From the NCBI GenBank assembly GCA_034007705.1, contig JAVEQK010000014.1, positions 12,265 through 76,264 on the forward strand: a DNA stretch of 64,000 bases, in the 5' to 3' direction. Source of the DNA: UBA10518 sp022837185. Its GTDB lineage: Bacteria > Desulfobacterota > Desulfobulbia > Desulfobulbales > Desulfobulbaceae. A program made the position numbers and the translations under genes. Shown here one piece after another: positions 61,826-64,000 of this stretch. Under the pieces are notes generated by a model. The model did no database searches, had not been told where the DNA came from, and saw only the letters and a list, made by a program, of their open reading frames with translations. How positions within the stretch are numbered: the stretch's first letter is position 1; the number at the start of each line of letters is the position of its first letter.

Positions 61826-62326
61826 TCAGGATTCGAAGAAAATCACCGGACAATTGAACAGTCGGCCCATCGCTGCCGTAAAGCTGTCCCTGTCCCTCTT
61901 GTTTCCTTCACAGACCGGTATGATGACCGCCAGGATGTCCCGCCGGTTGCGGGCAATTGTACGCAGCTCCTCTTCCAGGGACGATTCCTTGATGGCGAAA
62001 TCATAGGAAATACCCAGGGGACCCAATGTTGATTTCAGGGCCTGAAGCCTTCGCGTTCCGGCCTCAAAGAATTCCCGCGGGGAAGATTCGATGATGCCGG
62101 CCGGGATGATCTGAAAAACCTCCAGGGAACTGCCCAGCCTTTTGCACAGGTTCAGGGCGTGATCGAGGACCTTGCCCGTGACAACGGGGCAGTCCGTGCT
62201 CAACAGGACTTTCCTGTGCGCGGTTTTGCCCGACTTGAGCAGACTTCCCGCGTATTCATGCTCTCCGGACTCGGCAAAAGCGGCCGCGACCATTGCTTCT
62301 TCGATTTTCTTAAAAATGTTGCTCAT
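61826..62326 (-). CDS. UspA-like universal stress protein with the GEHE motif N-terminus
   Basis: A 166-residue protein. The N-terminal motif AMVAAAFAESGEHEYAGSLL is followed by a UspA-type alpha-beta fold (KVLLSTDCPVVTGKVLDHAL ... GRLFNCPVIFFES). The ATP-binding glycine loop is not obvious, so nucleotide binding is uncertain. First gene of the exporter 2 operon. The second of two adjacent ATG codons has better spacing to ggaag. Confidence 0.78.
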   Translation of the reverse strand: MSNIFKKIEEAMVAAAFAESGEHEYAGSLLKSGKTAHRKVLLSTDCPVVTGKVLDHALNLCKRLGSSLEVFQIIPAGIIESSPREFFEAGTRRLQALKSTLGPLGISYDFAIKESSLEEELRTIARNRRDILAVIIPVCEGNKRDRDSFTAAMGRLFNCPVIFFES

Positions 62327-62788
62327 CATCTTCCGTCCGGGAATTTTCCCTCATACATGCCGATTGTTTTTCCCCTCTCCACTCCTTTGCATGGCCTGTG
62401 CGTATTGCTTCCAGCGCCTTCCTGCCCATGCAAAGCAACCAGCGTGCCAGAAACCGGACCGACATATCACTAATATTTTCAGTTAGTTATGCGTTGACGG
62501 CCACCGGGCCCCATTGTTGCCGAATGCAACAGGAAAAATCGGCATCAGAATTTATGTCGATTAATCAGTCATTTAAAACACTGTTGCCGAGGCGCAATAC
62601 ACGTTGCAAATTGCAACAACTCGTCGTCGGTACAGAACGGACAATTGAGCCGGGGGGGGGAGGATACGAAAATACGGTATGGGGGGGCGGGCAATGACCG
62701 CTGGCTGCGGCGCCGGGCCCAGGGCGGGAAAAGGAGGGAAAAAGACGGGCGAGAAACGCAGGGAGACGGGGTGTCGGTGTGATCTTTT
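62327..62788. promoter_or_regulatory. Regulatory region of the exporter 2 operon
   Basis: No gene in these 462 bp. It contains the dyads at 62516-62530 (GTTGCCGAATGCAAC) and 62603-62617 (GTTGCAAATTGCAAC, a perfect 7-1-7 palindrome), plus a near-match at 62583-62600 (GTTGC, then GCAATAC). Two of them are 20 bp, about two helical turns, apart. G-rich tracts at 62650-62730 have no assigned role. Confidence 0.6.
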
Positions 62789-64000
62789 TCAGATCAGGAC
62801 AATTTCGATTATATCGGCAACTTCAGAGGTGGGCACAACCTTGAGATCGGCCATGACATTGGCGGGGATGTTCCGCAGGTCGGATTCATTCAGTTTCGGA
62901 ATGATGATCGTCGTCATTCCTGCCCTGCGGGCGGCGAGAAGTTTGTCATGCATTCCGCCCACGGGCAGGATCCTGCCGCTCAGGGTCAATTCTCCCGTCA
63001 GGGCCGCATCCCGGCGCACCGGGCGTTTGGTCAACAGGGAGATCAGGGCCACGGCAATGGGCAAGCCGGCCGACGGTCCGTCTTTTGATACGGCTCCGGC
63101 AGGAATGTGCACGTGGATATCGTGGCCGGCAAAAAAATCCGGCGGAATGTGAAAACGGTCCGCATTGGCGCGGACAAAACTCAGCGCCGCCTGGGCCGAT
63201 TCCTTCATGACCTGGCCGAGCGAACCGGTCAGGATAAGTTCTTCATGACCGGCCATGACGGCCGCCTCAATGAAAATGATCTGCCCTCCCGCCGCGGTCA
63301 GGGCCAGTCCGGTCGCCACCCCGACGCGCTCCCGTTCCTCGGCCACCTCGAAATAATAGGTCCGGCTCCCCAGATACTCCTTCACCTTCTCGGGGGTGAC
63401 CGCCGCCGGCACGGTCCTGTCCGGAGCCAACAGTATCTCGTAGGCCCTTTTGCGGCAGACGGCGGCGATTTTCCGTTGCAGGTTTCGCAGCCCGGCCTCC
63501 CGGGTATACTCCCGGATCATCAGGCGGACAACCTCGGGCGGAAATTCCGGGGGCTGCTCGGAAAGACCGGCCTCCTCTATTTCCCGCGGTATCAGAAACC
63601 GGTAGGCGATCTGCTCCTTCTCCTCCTCCGTATAGCCGGACAAATGCAGGATTTCCAGCCGGTCAAGCATGGGCGCCGGTATGTCCTCGATGGTGTTGGC
63701 GGTGGCGATGAACATGACCCTGGACAAATCGAACGGGACGTCCAGGTAATTATCGACAAAATGGGCATTCTGCTCGGGGTCCAACACTTCCAGCAGGGCC
63801 GAGGCCGGATCGCCCTTGACGTCCTGGCCGATCTTGTCGATTTCGTCGAGCATGATCAGTGGATTGAGGGAACCTGCCCTGCGGATTTCCTGGATGATTC
63901 TGCCCGGCAGGGCGCCGACGTAACTTCTCCGGTGGCCGCGGATCTCCGCTTCGTCCTTCATGCCCGCCAGGGAAATGCGGATGAATCTGCGCCCCAGACA
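62789..64000 (-). CDS. lon: ATP-dependent endopeptidase Lon; 5' part outside the window
   Basis: C-terminal 403 residues of Lon. The visible part starts inside the AAA+ domain with LGRRFIRISLAGMKDEAEIRGHRRSYVGALPGR, includes Walker B MLDEIDKIGQD, and ends with the protease domain: the catalytic serine lies in PAGAVSKDGPSAGL and the lysine in the TGRILPVGGMHDKLLAA region (here LSGRILPVGGMHDKLL). The frame is open to base 64000, so the ATG at 63961 is not the real start. Degrades misfolded and regulatory proteins. Confidence 0.96.
   Translation of the reverse strand, partial: CLGRRFIRISLAGMKDEAEIRGHRRSYVGALPGRIIQEIRRAGSLNPLIMLDEIDKIGQDVKGDPASALLEVLDPEQNAHFVDNYLDVPFDLSRVMFIATANTIEDIPAPMLDRLEILHLSGYTEEEKEQIAYRFLIPREIEEAGLSEQPPEFPPEVVRLMIREYTREAGLRNLQRKIAAVCRKRAYEILLAPDRTVPAAVTPEKVKEYLGSRTYYFEVAEERERVGVATGLALTAAGGQIIFIEAAVMAGHEELILTGSLGQVMKESAQAALSFVRANADRFHIPPDFFAGHDIHVHIPAGAVSKDGPSAGLPIAVALISLLTKRPVRRDAALTGELTLSGRILPVGGMHDKLLAARRAGMTTIIIPKLNESDLRNIPANVMADLKVVPTSEVADIIEIVLI

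Overview
The window is 64 kb of GC-rich, densely packed bacterial chromosome from a draft assembly; two runs of 100 Ns mark scaffold gaps at 10315-10414 and 17529-17628. Gene content points to an anaerobic, sulfur-metabolising member of Desulfobacterota (Desulfobulbales-like), probably salt-tolerant or haloalkaliphilic. The reasons are two NrfD/PsrC-type quinol-interacting membrane proteins with a Tat-exported four-cluster Fe-S protein, hexaheme and octaheme c-type cytochromes, sigma-54 control, two TauE/SafE exporters with universal stress proteins, ADP-forming acyl-CoA synthetase, and a large compatible-solute island. The genus is an inference; no rRNA or tRNA gene was seen.

Layout. 1-8.9 kb is a minus-strand run: ADP-forming acyl-CoA synthetase (cut by the window edge), a CBS-ACT protein, a histone-deacetylase-family enzyme (an AcuB/AcuC-like pair beside acetyl-CoA metabolism), a lipoprotein, a PBP4-type carboxypeptidase, a TrpB2-type enzyme and a TIGR03960-type radical SAM protein. 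An AMIN-domain protein follows at 9.0-10.1 kb on plus. 10.1-17.8 kb is a respiratory module (MerR regulator, NrfD protein, small membrane protein, hexaheme cytochrome, Fe-S protein, sigma-54 activator) bracketed by inverted copies of one complex repeat, each next to a scaffold gap. 18.0-24.1 kb holds a second MerR/NrfD/small-membrane-protein set, divergent from ftsH and a translationally coupled octaheme cytochrome. Seven copies of one 18-bp motif lie upstream of two sigma-54-type promoters, one in each module, so they look like one regulon run by the neighbouring activator.

24.2-36.1 kb is housekeeping: a nuclease lipoprotein, rsmJ, a divergent DUF89-like protein, a DegT aminotransferase, panD, panC, a TPR membrane protein, xseA, and the cobalamin lower-loop genes cobS, cobT, cobU and cobC. 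36.3-48.3 kb is an osmoadaptation island: sucrose-phosphate synthase/phosphatase, an SH3 protein and a MarR regulator on minus, divergent from fructokinase and sucrose synthase; these are followed by the NAGGN trio (amidotransferase, GNAT/ATP-grasp synthetase, M42 hydrolase). 48.4-56.9 kb contains a CZB-type chemoreceptor, two uncharacterised genes, hslU, hslV, xerC, a lipoprotein that shares its whole leader with the nuclease lipoprotein, and an ACT-domain protein.

57.1-62.3 kb contains two TauE/SafE exporter operons with universal stress proteins; matching GTTGC-N5-GCAAC dyads lie upstream of both. The window ends inside lon. Most genes were called from recognisable family motifs read directly from the translation; starts were moved to the best-supported ribosome binding site where the longest frame ran too far upstream.
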